Positions 17,985 to 26,110 of a DNA stretch of 64,000 nt are shown piece after piece. The stretch spans positions 186,001-250,000 of the forward strand of contig NZ_JACIGJ010000005.1 of assembly GCF_014197855.1 (NCBI RefSeq). The letters are read 5' to 3'. Origin of the DNA: Roseospira marina. Its GTDB lineage: Bacteria > Pseudomonadota > Alphaproteobacteria > Rhodospirillales > Rhodospirillaceae. A model generated the notes under the pieces. That model did no database searches. It had not been told where the DNA came from and saw only the letters and a program-made list of their open reading frames with translations. Each line of letters opens with the position of its first letter. Position 1 is the first letter of the stretch. The translations under genes and the position numbers were made by a program.

Positions 17985-19340
17985 ATGCCTTCCTCTCTGC
18001 CCGCTCTGTCCCTGAGCCGCGCGCACATCGGCGCGCTTCTGCTGCTGCCCGTTGTGATCGTCCTGAGTTTGGTGATGGCCAGCGCGCCGGCCGCGGCCCA
18101 GGTGCGTATCGACATCACCGGCGGCCGCCAGGATCCGCTTCCGGTGGCCATTCCGGACTTCGCCGGCCCGGATGCGGCCAGCGTTCAGAAGGGGCGGGAG
18201 GTCGCGGCCGTCATCGGCAACGATTTGCGCGGATCGGGCCTGTTTCGGATTCTCGACCCGGCGGCCTTCATCCAGACGCTGCCGACGTTGGACACGCGGC
18301 CCCGCTTTGAAGACTGGCGCGCGCTGAAGGCGCAGGCGCTGGTTCAGGGCATGGCCCAGCAGCTTCCCGACGGCCGCCTTCAGATCGGGTTCCGTCTGTG
18401 GGACGTCTTTGCCGGTCAGCAGCTCGTCGGCTCGCAGATCGTCACGGACCCCGGCAACTGGCGGCGCGCGGCGCACATGGTCGCCGACGAGATCTACAAG
18501 GCCCTGACGGGTGAGGAAGGCTACTTCGACACCCGCGTGGTCTACATCGCCGAAACGGGGGCGGCCACGGACCGGGTGAAGCGTCTTGCCATCATGGACC
18601 AGGACGGCGCCAATAACCGCTATCTGACCGACGGACAGGCGCTGGTTCTGACGCCGCGCTTCTCGCCCACGGCCCAGGAAATCACCTACATGTCCTATTA
18701 CCAGGGCGTGCCGCGGGTGTACCTGTTCAACATCGACACCGGCCGCCGGGAGCTTCTCGGCAACTTCCCGGGCATGACCTTCGCGCCGCGCTTCTCGCCG
18801 GACGGCAACCGAGTGATCATGAGCATGGCCGAGGCGGGCAACTCCGAACTGTATGTCATGGACCTGCGGACGCGGCAGTCCAACCGTCTGACCAACAACC
18901 CGGCCATCGACACCTCGCCGTCGTTCTCGCCGGACGGCAAGCAGGTCACGTTCAACAGCGACCGGGGCGGCTCGCAGCAGCTCTATGTCATGAGCGCCTC
19001 CGGCGGTGCGGCCACGCGCATCAGCTTCGGGGATGGCTCGTACGCGACACCGGTGTGGTCGCCGCGCGGCGATCTGATCGCCTTTACCAAGATGAAGGGC
19101 GGCCGGTTCTACATCGGCGTCATGAAGCCGGACGGCAGCGGGGAGCGCCTCCTGACCGAGGGCTATCTGGTCGAGGGCCCGACGTGGGCGCCGAACGGTC
19201 GCGTCCTGATGTTCTTCCGCGAGCAGCCGGGCGGCGGGGGGGCGCGCCTGTACAGCATCGATCTGACCGGCTTCAATGAGCGCGCCGTGCAGACCCCGAC
19301 GGCGGCGTCGGACCCGGCGTGGTCGCCGCTGCTGCCGTAA
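17985..19340 (+). CDS. tolB: Tol-Pal system protein TolB
   Basis: About 451 aa periplasmic protein: signal peptide ([25 protein letters not shown]), an N-terminal alpha/beta domain starting [20 protein letters not shown], and a C-terminal six-bladed beta-propeller seen as repeated [10 protein letters not shown] / SFSPDGKQV / [11 protein letters not shown] / [10 protein letters not shown] units. TolB links the TolQRA motor to Pal in outer-membrane constriction. ATG 17985 is preferred to the open frame from 17883 (signal peptide, GAGG upstream). Unusually, it stands alone: no tolQRA upstream, no pal downstream, and cpoB is about 30 kb away. Confidence 0.95.
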   Translation: MPSSLPALSLSRAHIGALLLLPVVIVLSLVMASAPAAAQVRIDITGGRQDPLPVAIPDFAGPDAASVQKGREVAAVIGNDLRGSGLFRILDPAAFIQTLPTLDTRPRFEDWRALKAQALVQGMAQQLPDGRLQIGFRLWDVFAGQQLVGSQIVTDPGNWRRAAHMVADEIYKALTGEEGYFDTRVVYIAETGAATDRVKRLAIMDQDGANNRYLTDGQALVLTPRFSPTAQEITYMSYYQGVPRVYLFNIDTGRRELLGNFPGMTFAPRFSPDGNRVIMSMAEAGNSELYVMDLRTRQSNRLTNNPAIDTSPSFSPDGKQVTFNSDRGGSQQLYVMSASGGAATRISFGDGSYATPVWSPRGDLIAFTKMKGGRFYIGVMKPDGSGERLLTEGYLVEGPTWAPNGRVLMFFREQPGGGGARLYSIDLTGFNERAVQTPTAASDPAWSPLLP

Positions 19341-19474
19341 GCCGCTCCTGAGACACGGATCCCCGGCGGGCGCGGGCGGACCGCACCGCCGGGATGTCGT
19401 GAAACCGTCATTTGCGATCTGCCGTGCCGGCCTTTACCTAACCTGGCGGAAGGGGCGGGGCCGCCCCGTGTCGC

Positions 19475-20671
19475 GTGCCGCGGCCGGCGCCTCGTCCGGG
19501 GTTCTTGGGGAGAGGTCTGAATCCTGCCGTGATCGCGCTCCTTTGGGACAGCCTCGGCCGCTTGGCCAGCCTGATCGGTGCCGCCCTGCGGCCGCCGCCG
19601 GGCCGTCGGATGCCGTCGCCGCGCCGCCTTGCGCTGACGCTGGTGGGGTTGCCCCTTTTCCTGGGGCTCCAAGCCGTCCATTGGGTCTGCCTCGCGCTTG
19701 ATGACGTGCTGTTCCCGGGGTATCGCCGCGTTGTGGTGCGGGCGCCGCTGTTCGTGCTCGGCGTGCCCCGCAGCGGCACGACGCTGGCTCACCGCACGCT
19801 CGCGCAGGACCCGAACCTCACGACCTTCCGGACCTGGGAGTGCCTGCTGGCGCCGTCCATCCTGCAGCGGCGGATCGTGCTTGGTCTGGCCGCTCTCGAC
19901 CGTCGGATCGGGCGACCGGTCGGGCGGCTGCTGGGGTGGGGCGAGCGGGTGGTGCTCGGCGGCCTCGATGACGTGCACGCGACCGCGCTCGACGCCCCGG
20001 AAGAGGACTACCTCGCCCTCCTTCCCGTACTGGCCAGCTTCATCCTGGTGGTGCCGTTCCCCGGCGCCGAAGCGCTCTGGCGTCTGGCGCACGTCGACCG
20101 GGACATGCCGCCGGGCGCTCGCGATCGCCTGATGGCGTTCTATCGCGGCCTGCTGCAACGCCATCTGTACGTTCATGGCGCGGACCGGCAACTGCTGAGC
20201 AAGAACGCTGCCTTCGCCGGCATGGCGGGGGCGCTGCGCGACACCTTTCCGGACGCGCGCTTCATCCGCTGCCACCGGGAACCGGAGGCCGTCGTGCCGT
20301 CGCAACTGTCGGCGATCCAAGGCGGTGCGCGGCTGTTCGATAGCGATCCGGACGGCTGTTTGTTTCCCGCCCGCATGACCGCGATGCTGCGGTTTGCCTA
20401 CGCCAACCTGGACCGGGTGTTGCCGGGCCCGGGCGGACCGTCCCACGTTGTGATCGATATGGCGGACCTGAAAGGCGACCTGCGTGGGTCGGTGACGCGC
20501 GCCTACGCTGCGTTGGACCTGCCCCTGGCCCCGACGTTCGACGCCCGCCTGGAGGTGGAGGCGCGTGCGGCCCGGGCCTATCGCTCTGGTCATCGCTACG
20601 ATGCGCGCGCCTTTGGTCTGGACCCCGCCACCCTCGCAACGGTGGCGCCTGGAACACGGAGAGTCCCATGA
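19475..20671 (+). CDS. sulfotransferase family protein (PAPS-dependent)
   Basis: Up to 398 aa. A hydrophobic N-terminal segment (LALTLVGLPLFLGLQAVHWVCLAL) suggests membrane anchoring. It is followed by the 5'-phosphosulfate loop FVLGVPRSGTTLAHRTL and the 3'-phosphate motif RFIRCHREPEAVVPS, the two PAPS-binding elements of sulfotransferases; EEDYLALLP between them is also typical of the Sulfotransf_3 group. It should transfer sulfate to a lipid or glycan acceptor. The start is uncertain: GTG 19475 gives the longest product, GTG 19529 is an alternative. Its stop overlaps the next gene by 4 nt (ATGA), giving a coupled sulfotransferase-GT4-deacetylase operon. Confidence 0.8.
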   Translation: MPRPAPRPGFLGRGLNPAVIALLWDSLGRLASLIGAALRPPPGRRMPSPRRLALTLVGLPLFLGLQAVHWVCLALDDVLFPGYRRVVVRAPLFVLGVPRSGTTLAHRTLAQDPNLTTFRTWECLLAPSILQRRIVLGLAALDRRIGRPVGRLLGWGERVVLGGLDDVHATALDAPEEDYLALLPVLASFILVVPFPGAEALWRLAHVDRDMPPGARDRLMAFYRGLLQRHLYVHGADRQLLSKNAAFAGMAGALRDTFPDARFIRCHREPEAVVPSQLSAIQGGARLFDSDPDGCLFPARMTAMLRFAYANLDRVLPGPGGPSHVVIDMADLKGDLRGSVTRAYAALDLPLAPTFDARLEVEARAARAYRSGHRYDARAFGLDPATLATVAPGTRRVP

Positions 20672-21798
20672 TCCCAGACCCGTCCGTGCCCGGCGCGCCG
20701 GGGCCCGTGGAAGCATCGCGCGTAGCCATCGTGTCGGACGCGGAGCCGGAGCGGAACGGGGTCGGGGCCTACTACGCCGATCTGGTGGATCATTTGCGGG
20801 AGCGGGTGGGGGAGGTGGCGGTGCTGGCGCCGGGCCGGGACGACACCCTGCGCGGGGTTTCGTTTCCACTGCCGGGGGACGCAACCCAGACGCTGACCTT
20901 TCCGAACCCGATGGCGGTGCGGCGGCGGCTTCAAGCGTTGCGGCCGCACGCCGTCATCGTGCCGACGCCGGGGCCGTGGGGCCTGCTCGGCGCCCGGCTC
21001 GCGGCGGGGCAGGGCGCGCGGCTGGTGGTCGGGTTCCACACCCACTATGAGCGGCTGGCCGATCTGTATTGGCGCACCGCGCTCGGCATGATTCCACGCT
21101 CCTACATGCGCATCGCCAACGGCTTCCTGTTCGAGCGCGGGCAGGTGGTGCTGGCGAACTCGCACGCCATGGCCGATGCGGCGCGCGCCCTCGGCGCCCG
21201 CGCTGTCCAGCTCATGGGCACGCCGATCCCGCGCGGGTTCCTGGAGACACCGCCCGCGCCGCTGGCGGGGCCGATCCGCCGGGTTCTGTTCGCCGGACGG
21301 TTGGCGCCGGAAAAGAACGTCGCGGCGGTGATGGACGCGGCGCGCGCCCGGCCGGACATCGCTTTCACCATTGCCGGCGATGGGCCGGAGCGGGCCGCGC
21401 TGGAGGCCCAGGCGGCCGATCTGGCGAACGTCACGCTGCCCGGCTGGACGCCGCGCGCACGCCTGCCGGGTTTGATGGATGCGCACGACGCCCTCGTGTT
21501 GCCGTCTCATGTGGAATCGCTGGGTACCATTGCGTTGGAGGCGCTGGCACGCGGGCGAACGGTGTTGGTATCGACGCACTGCGGCATTACGGAGTGGCCT
21601 ATGCTCGACCGCGCCCTGTTCCGGATCGGTGACGGCGAGACGCTGGCGGAGGCCCTGACCCGCGTCGCCAGCCTGGACGCCGCGATTCGCCGCCGCAAGG
21701 CGGAGCTGGGGGCCGAGGGCGCCCGCGAGATGAACGCCGCCGCCATCCGGGGCTGGCTCGACGTTCTGGCCGCGCCCGTTGCCGCCACACAGGCATGA
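20668..21798 (+). CDS. GT4-family glycosyltransferase
   Basis: 376 aa GT-B-fold retaining glycosyltransferase. The N-terminal acceptor domain has VSDAEPERNGVGAYYADLV and the GFHTHYERL stretch, and the C-terminal donor domain has FAGRLAPEKN and the E-x7-E motif in PSHVESLGTIALEALARG. The THY stretch and overall pattern recall the MgtA/SqdX lipid glycosyltransferases (mannosyl- or sulfoquinovosyl-diacylglycerol), but substrate cannot be assigned. Both ends overlap the neighbours by 4 nt, so the three products are probably made together and act on one glycolipid or polysaccharide. Confidence 0.85.
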   Translation: MIPDPSVPGAPGPVEASRVAIVSDAEPERNGVGAYYADLVDHLRERVGEVAVLAPGRDDTLRGVSFPLPGDATQTLTFPNPMAVRRRLQALRPHAVIVPTPGPWGLLGARLAAGQGARLVVGFHTHYERLADLYWRTALGMIPRSYMRIANGFLFERGQVVLANSHAMADAARALGARAVQLMGTPIPRGFLETPPAPLAGPIRRVLFAGRLAPEKNVAAVMDAARARPDIAFTIAGDGPERAALEAQAADLANVTLPGWTPRARLPGLMDAHDALVLPSHVESLGTIALEALARGRTVLVSTHCGITEWPMLDRALFRIGDGETLAEALTRVASLDAAIRRRKAELGAEGAREMNAAAIRGWLDVLAAPVAATQA

Positions 21799-22499
21799 CG
21801 GGTCCTCTTTCCGCCATGCGCAATGGATCCCTGCGGCCCATCGTCTCCCTTCATGATGTCATGCCGGATCGCTTGGACCCGGTGGCGGATCTGCTCGCGC
21901 TGCTGGAGCGGCACGGGGCCGGCCCGGTCGACCTGTTGGTGGTGCCGGGGCTGGACTGGCGCCCGGCGCAGATCGACACGCTGCGCCGATGGCAGCGGGC
22001 GGGCCATCGGCTGGCCGGGCATGGCTGGTGCCACCGGGCGGCGCACGTCCGGGGCCTGGGGCACCGTTTGCACAGCCTCCTGATCTCTCGCGATGTGGCG
22101 GAGCATCTGGCGCTCGACACCGACGGGATCGCCGACCTGATCGCGCGCTGCCATGCGTGGTTCGGCGCGCACGATCTGCCCGATCCGGCGCTGTACGTGC
22201 CGCCGGCCTGGGCGCTTGGCCGCGTGCCGAGGGACCGTCTGGCGGCGCTGCCGTTCGAGAGTTACGAGGTGTTCACGGGCCGCATCGAGGCCCGGACGGG
22301 CCGCTTAACCCTGGTGCCCATGGTCGGGTTCGAGGCCGACACGGTGGTGCGCGTTGGCCCGGTGCGGATCTGGAACGCGCTCAATCACGGTCACGCGCGG
22401 TTCTGGGGCACGCCGTTGCGGGTCGCCATCCACCCGCACGATCTGTCGCACCGGTTGGCGGGGCACCTGCGCCGCCGGATCGAGACCGGGTTCGCCTGA
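21795..22499 (+). CDS. DUF2334-type polysaccharide deacetylase family protein
   Basis: 234 aa. The family signature SLHDVMP (residues 18-24, Asp likely a metal ligand) and GHGWCHR (metal His region) match the NodB-like carbohydrate esterase fold of DUF2334 proteins, and the late motif VAIHPHDL supplies a further His. It probably removes acetyl groups from a glycan or glycolipid in the cytoplasm or at the membrane; no signal peptide is seen. Last gene of the coupled three-gene operon, followed by a 13-bp hairpin shared with the convergent sulfosugar operon. The exact substrate is unknown. Confidence 0.75.
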   Translation: MTGPLSAMRNGSLRPIVSLHDVMPDRLDPVADLLALLERHGAGPVDLLVVPGLDWRPAQIDTLRRWQRAGHRLAGHGWCHRAAHVRGLGHRLHSLLISRDVAEHLALDTDGIADLIARCHAWFGAHDLPDPALYVPPAWALGRVPRDRLAALPFESYEVFTGRIEARTGRLTLVPMVGFEADTVVRVGPVRIWNALNHGHARFWGTPLRVAIHPHDLSHRLAGHLRRRIETGFA

Positions 22500-22541
22500 C
22501 ACGTCTCTCGTCGGCCGTCGCGCCCTATGGCGTAGAACGCA

Positions 22542-22572
22542 CGGCGGCGATGAGGGGGTCTCATCGCCGCCG
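22542..22572. terminator. 13-bp hairpin between convergent operons
   Basis: CGGCGGCGATGAG (22542-22554) pairs perfectly with 22560-22572 across a 5-nt loop. It lies between the stops of the deacetylase gene (plus) and the mutarotase gene (minus). No T-run on either side, so it is either a non-canonical bidirectional terminator or a 3'-end stabilising stem. Confidence 0.6.
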
Positions 22573-22583
22573 GCTGTCGCACC

Positions 22584-23492
22584 TCATCTCTGTGTGAAGA
22601 CCCAGCGGGTGGAGAGGCGCAGCGGCTGGGCCGGTGACACCAAGGTGGGGGCCGTATTCACCCCATTCGGCGGGCCCGACAAGGGTTCCACACAGGTCGC
22701 ATCCGGCTGCTTGTCGAAGACCACCATGGTCGACGTCGGGGATGTCATATCCAGCGTCAGCCTATCCGGCCACTCCAGGGTGGCACGCAGGGACCCCTCG
22801 AAGCCGAAGCAGTCATCGTAGGGGCCGGGCTGTGGGGCGATGCGGCGACCCGTGTAGAGTTCGGTGTCGTCGGGCTCTTCCTGCCAGTCGGCGGCAAACC
22901 GCACCCGCAGCGCCTCGCTCTGCGGTCCCGCCGTCACCGGCGTTGGATCCCCGGGCTGTCCCAACCATTTGCGGAACCAGGGATGCCACCCCGCAGCCGC
23001 GGGAAAGGTCTGGCCGTCGCTTTCGATCATCAACTCCACGTCCAGTGTGGTGTTGGTGATCGAAACCCGCTGGAGGACCTGCCCGGGCCACGGCCAGGGC
23101 GATGTCAGGCGCAGCCGGAAGAGCGCGGCGGTCCCGGAGGCCTCCAGGCAGTCCCACGGCGCGAAGCAGGCCATGCCATGCATCGCGTGGGGCGGCTTGT
23201 TGACCGGCAAGGGGTGATCCTGCCCGGCGTGGTGCAGGATGCCGTTCCGCACCCGCCCGACCCACGGCACCATGGGGAAACACCCGTATTGAAACCCGCG
23301 TCGCTCCGGTGTGTAGCTGCGCAGGACCTCGGACCCGAAGGCCGTCAGGGAGGCGATACGGCAGCCGTCCGCGGGATAAAGGGTCGCGCGCAGTTCATCG
23401 TGACCGAGCGCGATCCGATCCCCGCGCGGCCCCGGCCAGGGCGCGTCGAATGCTTTTTGGATTGCCTGATAGGCGTCATCAGCCACAGTCAT
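22584..23492 (-). CDS. aldose 1-epimerase (mutarotase), probably for a sulfosugar
   Basis: 302 aa galactose-mutarotase-like beta-sandwich protein. Visible catalytic and binding features: PMVPWVGRVRNG, the His in HAMHGMACFAPWD, AAGWHPWF (second His) and a Glu in CVEPLSGPPNGVN. It interconverts alpha- and beta-anomers of an aldose. It is the last gene of the sulfosugar operon, where the E. coli counterpart YihR equilibrates sulfoquinovose anomers before isomerisation. Its presence implies that a free aldose is a substrate of the pathway, an important clue because no isomerase gene is visible. Start ATG 23492 has a weak AGAGGGATGAG upstream. Confidence 0.88.
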   Translation of the reverse strand: MTVADDAYQAIQKAFDAPWPGPRGDRIALGHDELRATLYPADGCRIASLTAFGSEVLRSYTPERRGFQYGCFPMVPWVGRVRNGILHHAGQDHPLPVNKPPHAMHGMACFAPWDCLEASGTAALFRLRLTSPWPWPGQVLQRVSITNTTLDVELMIESDGQTFPAAAGWHPWFRKWLGQPGDPTPVTAGPQSEALRVRFAADWQEEPDDTELYTGRRIAPQPGPYDDCFGFEGSLRATLEWPDRLTLDMTSPTSTMVVFDKQPDATCVEPLSGPPNGVNTAPTLVSPAQPLRLSTRWVFTQR

Positions 23493-23512
23493 CTCTCATC
23501 CCTCTCAGCACC

Positions 23513-23567
23513 GATCCGCCGCGTCACTCAAACGCTCAACACCGTGGGAGTGACCCCGAGGCGGACC
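23513..23567 (-). repeat. intercistronic inverted repeat in the sulfosugar operon
   Basis: GTCACTC (23523-23529) and GAGTGAC (23548-23554) form a perfect 7-bp stem, extended outward by imperfectly matching GATCCGC / GCGGACC. It lies between the first MFS gene and the mutarotase gene. A stem of this kind can adjust expression within an operon; no T-run follows. Confidence 0.45.
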
Positions 23568-23592
23568 GGCGCGACGTGATCACGAACATCGT

Positions 23593-24984
23593 CTAATTTG
23601 AGCGAACGTCCTCTCCGGCATGGGCAAGGTGGTCATCGACACCCCGCACCGGAGCGGGGTCCACCAGCACCACGGAGATGAACGACAGCAGTGCGATCAC
23701 GGCGCCATAGCCTGCGACCAGCCACGGCGCGCCACCGCCAACCGCGAGAAGCGTGGCGGCGATCAAGGGGGTCAGCCCCCCAAGAATGGCCGAGAACTGA
23801 TAGGCGAACGACAGGCCGCTGTATCGGACGCGGGTCCGGAACATGCGGGCGAACATGGTCGGCTGGACCGCGAACATCAGGGTCGGACCCAGGTTGTAGG
23901 TCACCAGGAAGGCCAGGCAGACCAGCGTGGCGTTCCCGGAGTTGAGCAGCATGAAGAACGGAAAGATCAGCAGCAGGGTTGCGATCGCGCCCGCCATGTA
24001 GACCGCGCGTTGGCCGACCCGGTCGGAGATCCACCCCGCCAGGGGGCACATCCCGATCCCGACGAACGAGGCGATCAGCATCCCCGTCAGCGGCAGTTCA
24101 CGCCCCAAGGCGAGTTGGGTCGACACATAGGCGATGCCAAACGCGTTGATGATGTTGGACGACACGGTTTCCGCCAGCCGCGCGCCCAGCGCGAGAACGA
24201 TTTCGCGCGGGTGGCCACGGAACAGCTCGACGATGGGCAGCGCCTCCTTGGGCCGGGTCACTGTGCCGCGCGCTGCGTCGGTCTTGGCCTTCGCGTGCTT
24301 GGCCTTCGCCTGGCTGAAATCCAGCGTCTCTTCCACATGCAGCCGGATCAGCAAACCGACAATCAGCATCACAGCCGACAACAGGAAGGGAATGCGCCAG
24401 CCCCAGGCCAGCAGTTCCTGTTCGGTAAACACCAGATTGCACAGGGCGAACACACCGGTCGCCAACATAATGCCGGCCGATGCGGCCATCTGCGGCAGTG
24501 CGCCCCAGAACCCCCGCTGCTCGTAAGGCGCGGACTCGATGGTCATGAGGGCGGCTCCGCCGTACTCCCCACCCAGGCCGAAGCCCTGCACGAGACGCAG
24601 GGTGGCGAGAAGAATCGGCGCCCAGATCCCGATGCTTTGATAGGTCGGCAACAGCCCAATCAGGAAGGTGGCGCCGCCGGTGATGATCAGGGTGGCGATC
24701 AGCGTGGATTTGCGCCCGACGCGGTCGCCGAAGTGTCCGAAAACGATACCGCCGAGGGGGCGGGCCAGGAACCCGACGCCGAAGGTCGCAAACGCCGCGA
24801 TCATCCCCAAAGTCGGGTCCGCGTTGGAAAAAAACAACCGATTAAAGATGAGGCCTGAGGCGGTCCCAAAGATGAAAAAATCGTACCACTCCAGAAGCGC
24901 GCCGGCGAAGCTTGCTGCGACCACGCGCCTCAGTTTTTTTTTCTCAAAAGGTGACTGCGGAGCGGATTTATCTTGCTCATTCAT
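23593..24984 (-). CDS. MFS transporter, metabolite:H+ symporter (MHS) type
   Basis: 463 aa, 12 predicted membrane helices. Family features of the MHS/sugar-porter branch: ALLEWYDFFIFGTASGLIF in helix 1, LARPLGGIVFGHFGDRVGRKSTL in the helix 2-3 loop and GFGLGGEYGGAAL. ATG 24984 is chosen because GGAGG is 6 nt upstream; the open frame to 25302 runs back over the preceding gene. Located between the dehydrogenase and the mutarotase of the sulfosugar operon, it probably imports the sulfosugar or exports the C3 sulfonate end product. It is not related to the GPH-family YihO/YihP of E. coli, so this function would be a non-orthologous replacement. Confidence 0.88.
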   Translation of the reverse strand: MNEQDKSAPQSPFEKKKLRRVVAASFAGALLEWYDFFIFGTASGLIFNRLFFSNADPTLGMIAAFATFGVGFLARPLGGIVFGHFGDRVGRKSTLIATLIITGGATFLIGLLPTYQSIGIWAPILLATLRLVQGFGLGGEYGGAALMTIESAPYEQRGFWGALPQMAASAGIMLATGVFALCNLVFTEQELLAWGWRIPFLLSAVMLIVGLLIRLHVEETLDFSQAKAKHAKAKTDAARGTVTRPKEALPIVELFRGHPREIVLALGARLAETVSSNIINAFGIAYVSTQLALGRELPLTGMLIASFVGIGMCPLAGWISDRVGQRAVYMAGAIATLLLIFPFFMLLNSGNATLVCLAFLVTYNLGPTLMFAVQPTMFARMFRTRVRYSGLSFAYQFSAILGGLTPLIAATLLAVGGGAPWLVAGYGAVIALLSFISVVLVDPAPVRGVDDHLAHAGEDVRSN

Positions 24985-25099
24985 CACGTTCCTCCACTTA
25001 TTCCTTCCTTTCAGGAAGGGTATTATTTTTTTTATAGTGGTATTGTCTTCGGGGTTCCCCGCGCCCGACCCGCGTCGTTGTCGCGCGCGGGGTGTTGCG

Positions 25100-26008
25100 T
25101 CAGGCTCCGCCTTTGTCCTCCGCCGTCGCGCGCTCCGGCGCCAGGGCAGCGATGATGGCGGCGGCATCCAGCCCCCCCTTGCCCGCGGCGTGCGCCAGGG
25201 AAAACACCGACAGGGCCGCCGCGCTGACCGGCGTGGCGACGCCGCCGCGTGCCGCGGCATCCACGGACAGCCGCAAATCCTTGGCGGCCAGATCGACGGC
25301 AAAGCGCGGCGCGAAATCCTGTTCGATCATCCAGTCCAGCCGGATAACGGCCTGGGATGACCAGCCCCCGGTGGTCTGAAGGGCCGCCGAGAACGTCTTC
25401 GGATCGATCCCCACGGCGTCGCTGAGCAGAAGACCTTCAGCGAGAACGGCCAGATTGGTCATGCCCACCAGATTGGAGATGAGCTTGAACATCGTCGCGC
25501 CCTCGACCGAGCCCATGTCGAAGACGGCGTTGGAGATATGCTCGAAGACGGGCGTCAGGGCGGCCACGGCCTCCGGCTTGCCGCCGACGAAGACGGGGAT
25601 CTCGCCTTCCGCTGCCAGGGCCGGCGTTTTGCCCAGGGTGCAGGCCACGAAGCCGGCGGCCTTCGTCGCCTCCACGCTGTCGCACACGCGCCGTGATGTC
25701 CCCGGGTCAATGGTCGAGAGGTCGACCGCATAGGCCCCCTCGCTCAGGTGGCCAAGGTGCTCCCGCCAGAACCGCTCCACGATTTCCGGAGTCGGCAGAC
25801 AGGTCACCACGACATCGGAGGCCTCGAAGACGTCGGCGGCCGTGGCGGCCGCCACCGCTCCGTTGGCCACCGCGGTCGCCACGGCGTCTTCCGAGAGATC
25901 AAAGGCCTTGACCGTCCACGGGCCCGAGGCCAGTCGCTTGACGACGGCGCCCCCCATGGCTCCCAGCCCGACAAAACCGATCTGTCGCAGGTCCTGGTTC
26001 TCAGACAT
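25100..26008 (-). CDS. beta-hydroxyacid dehydrogenase family protein, candidate sulfolactaldehyde reductase (YihU-like)
   Basis: 302 aa, full length for the 3-hydroxyisobutyrate dehydrogenase family. Rossmann motif GFVGLGAMGG (11-20), LSTIDPG (98-104) and catalytic Lys175 in FKLISNLVG are visible. The substrate loop that reads PVSGG in carboxylate-reducing members reads CTLGKTPALAAEG here (123-135). This resembles the VGRTSANAITG loop of E. coli YihU, whose Arg123 contacts the sulfonate; Lys127 stands at that place here. Predicted role: reduce 3-sulfolactaldehyde to 2,3-dihydroxypropane-1-sulfonate with NADH. ATG 26008 has AAAGGAA upstream. Other sulfonate-contact positions recalled for YihU differ, so direction and substrate need assay. 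Confidence 0.82.
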   Translation of the reverse strand: MSENQDLRQIGFVGLGAMGGAVVKRLASGPWTVKAFDLSEDAVATAVANGAVAAATAADVFEASDVVVTCLPTPEIVERFWREHLGHLSEGAYAVDLSTIDPGTSRRVCDSVEATKAAGFVACTLGKTPALAAEGEIPVFVGGKPEAVAALTPVFEHISNAVFDMGSVEGATMFKLISNLVGMTNLAVLAEGLLLSDAVGIDPKTFSAALQTTGGWSSQAVIRLDWMIEQDFAPRFAVDLAAKDLRLSVDAAARGGVATPVSAAALSVFSLAHAAGKGGLDAAAIIAALAPERATAEDKGGA

Positions 26009-26110
26009 TGCATGTTCCTTTGCTCGTTCGGCGATCCTCGGTACCGATGCCGGGGTCGCCTTCCAAACAGCAAGGACCGAGCCCCTTGCGAGGCCCGGTC
26101 CCACCGATGA

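Noticed and set aside
17698-18015. 105-codon frame between argB and tolB
   Set aside because: It runs straight through a perfect intrinsic terminator and overlaps the tolB start in another frame; no protein features.
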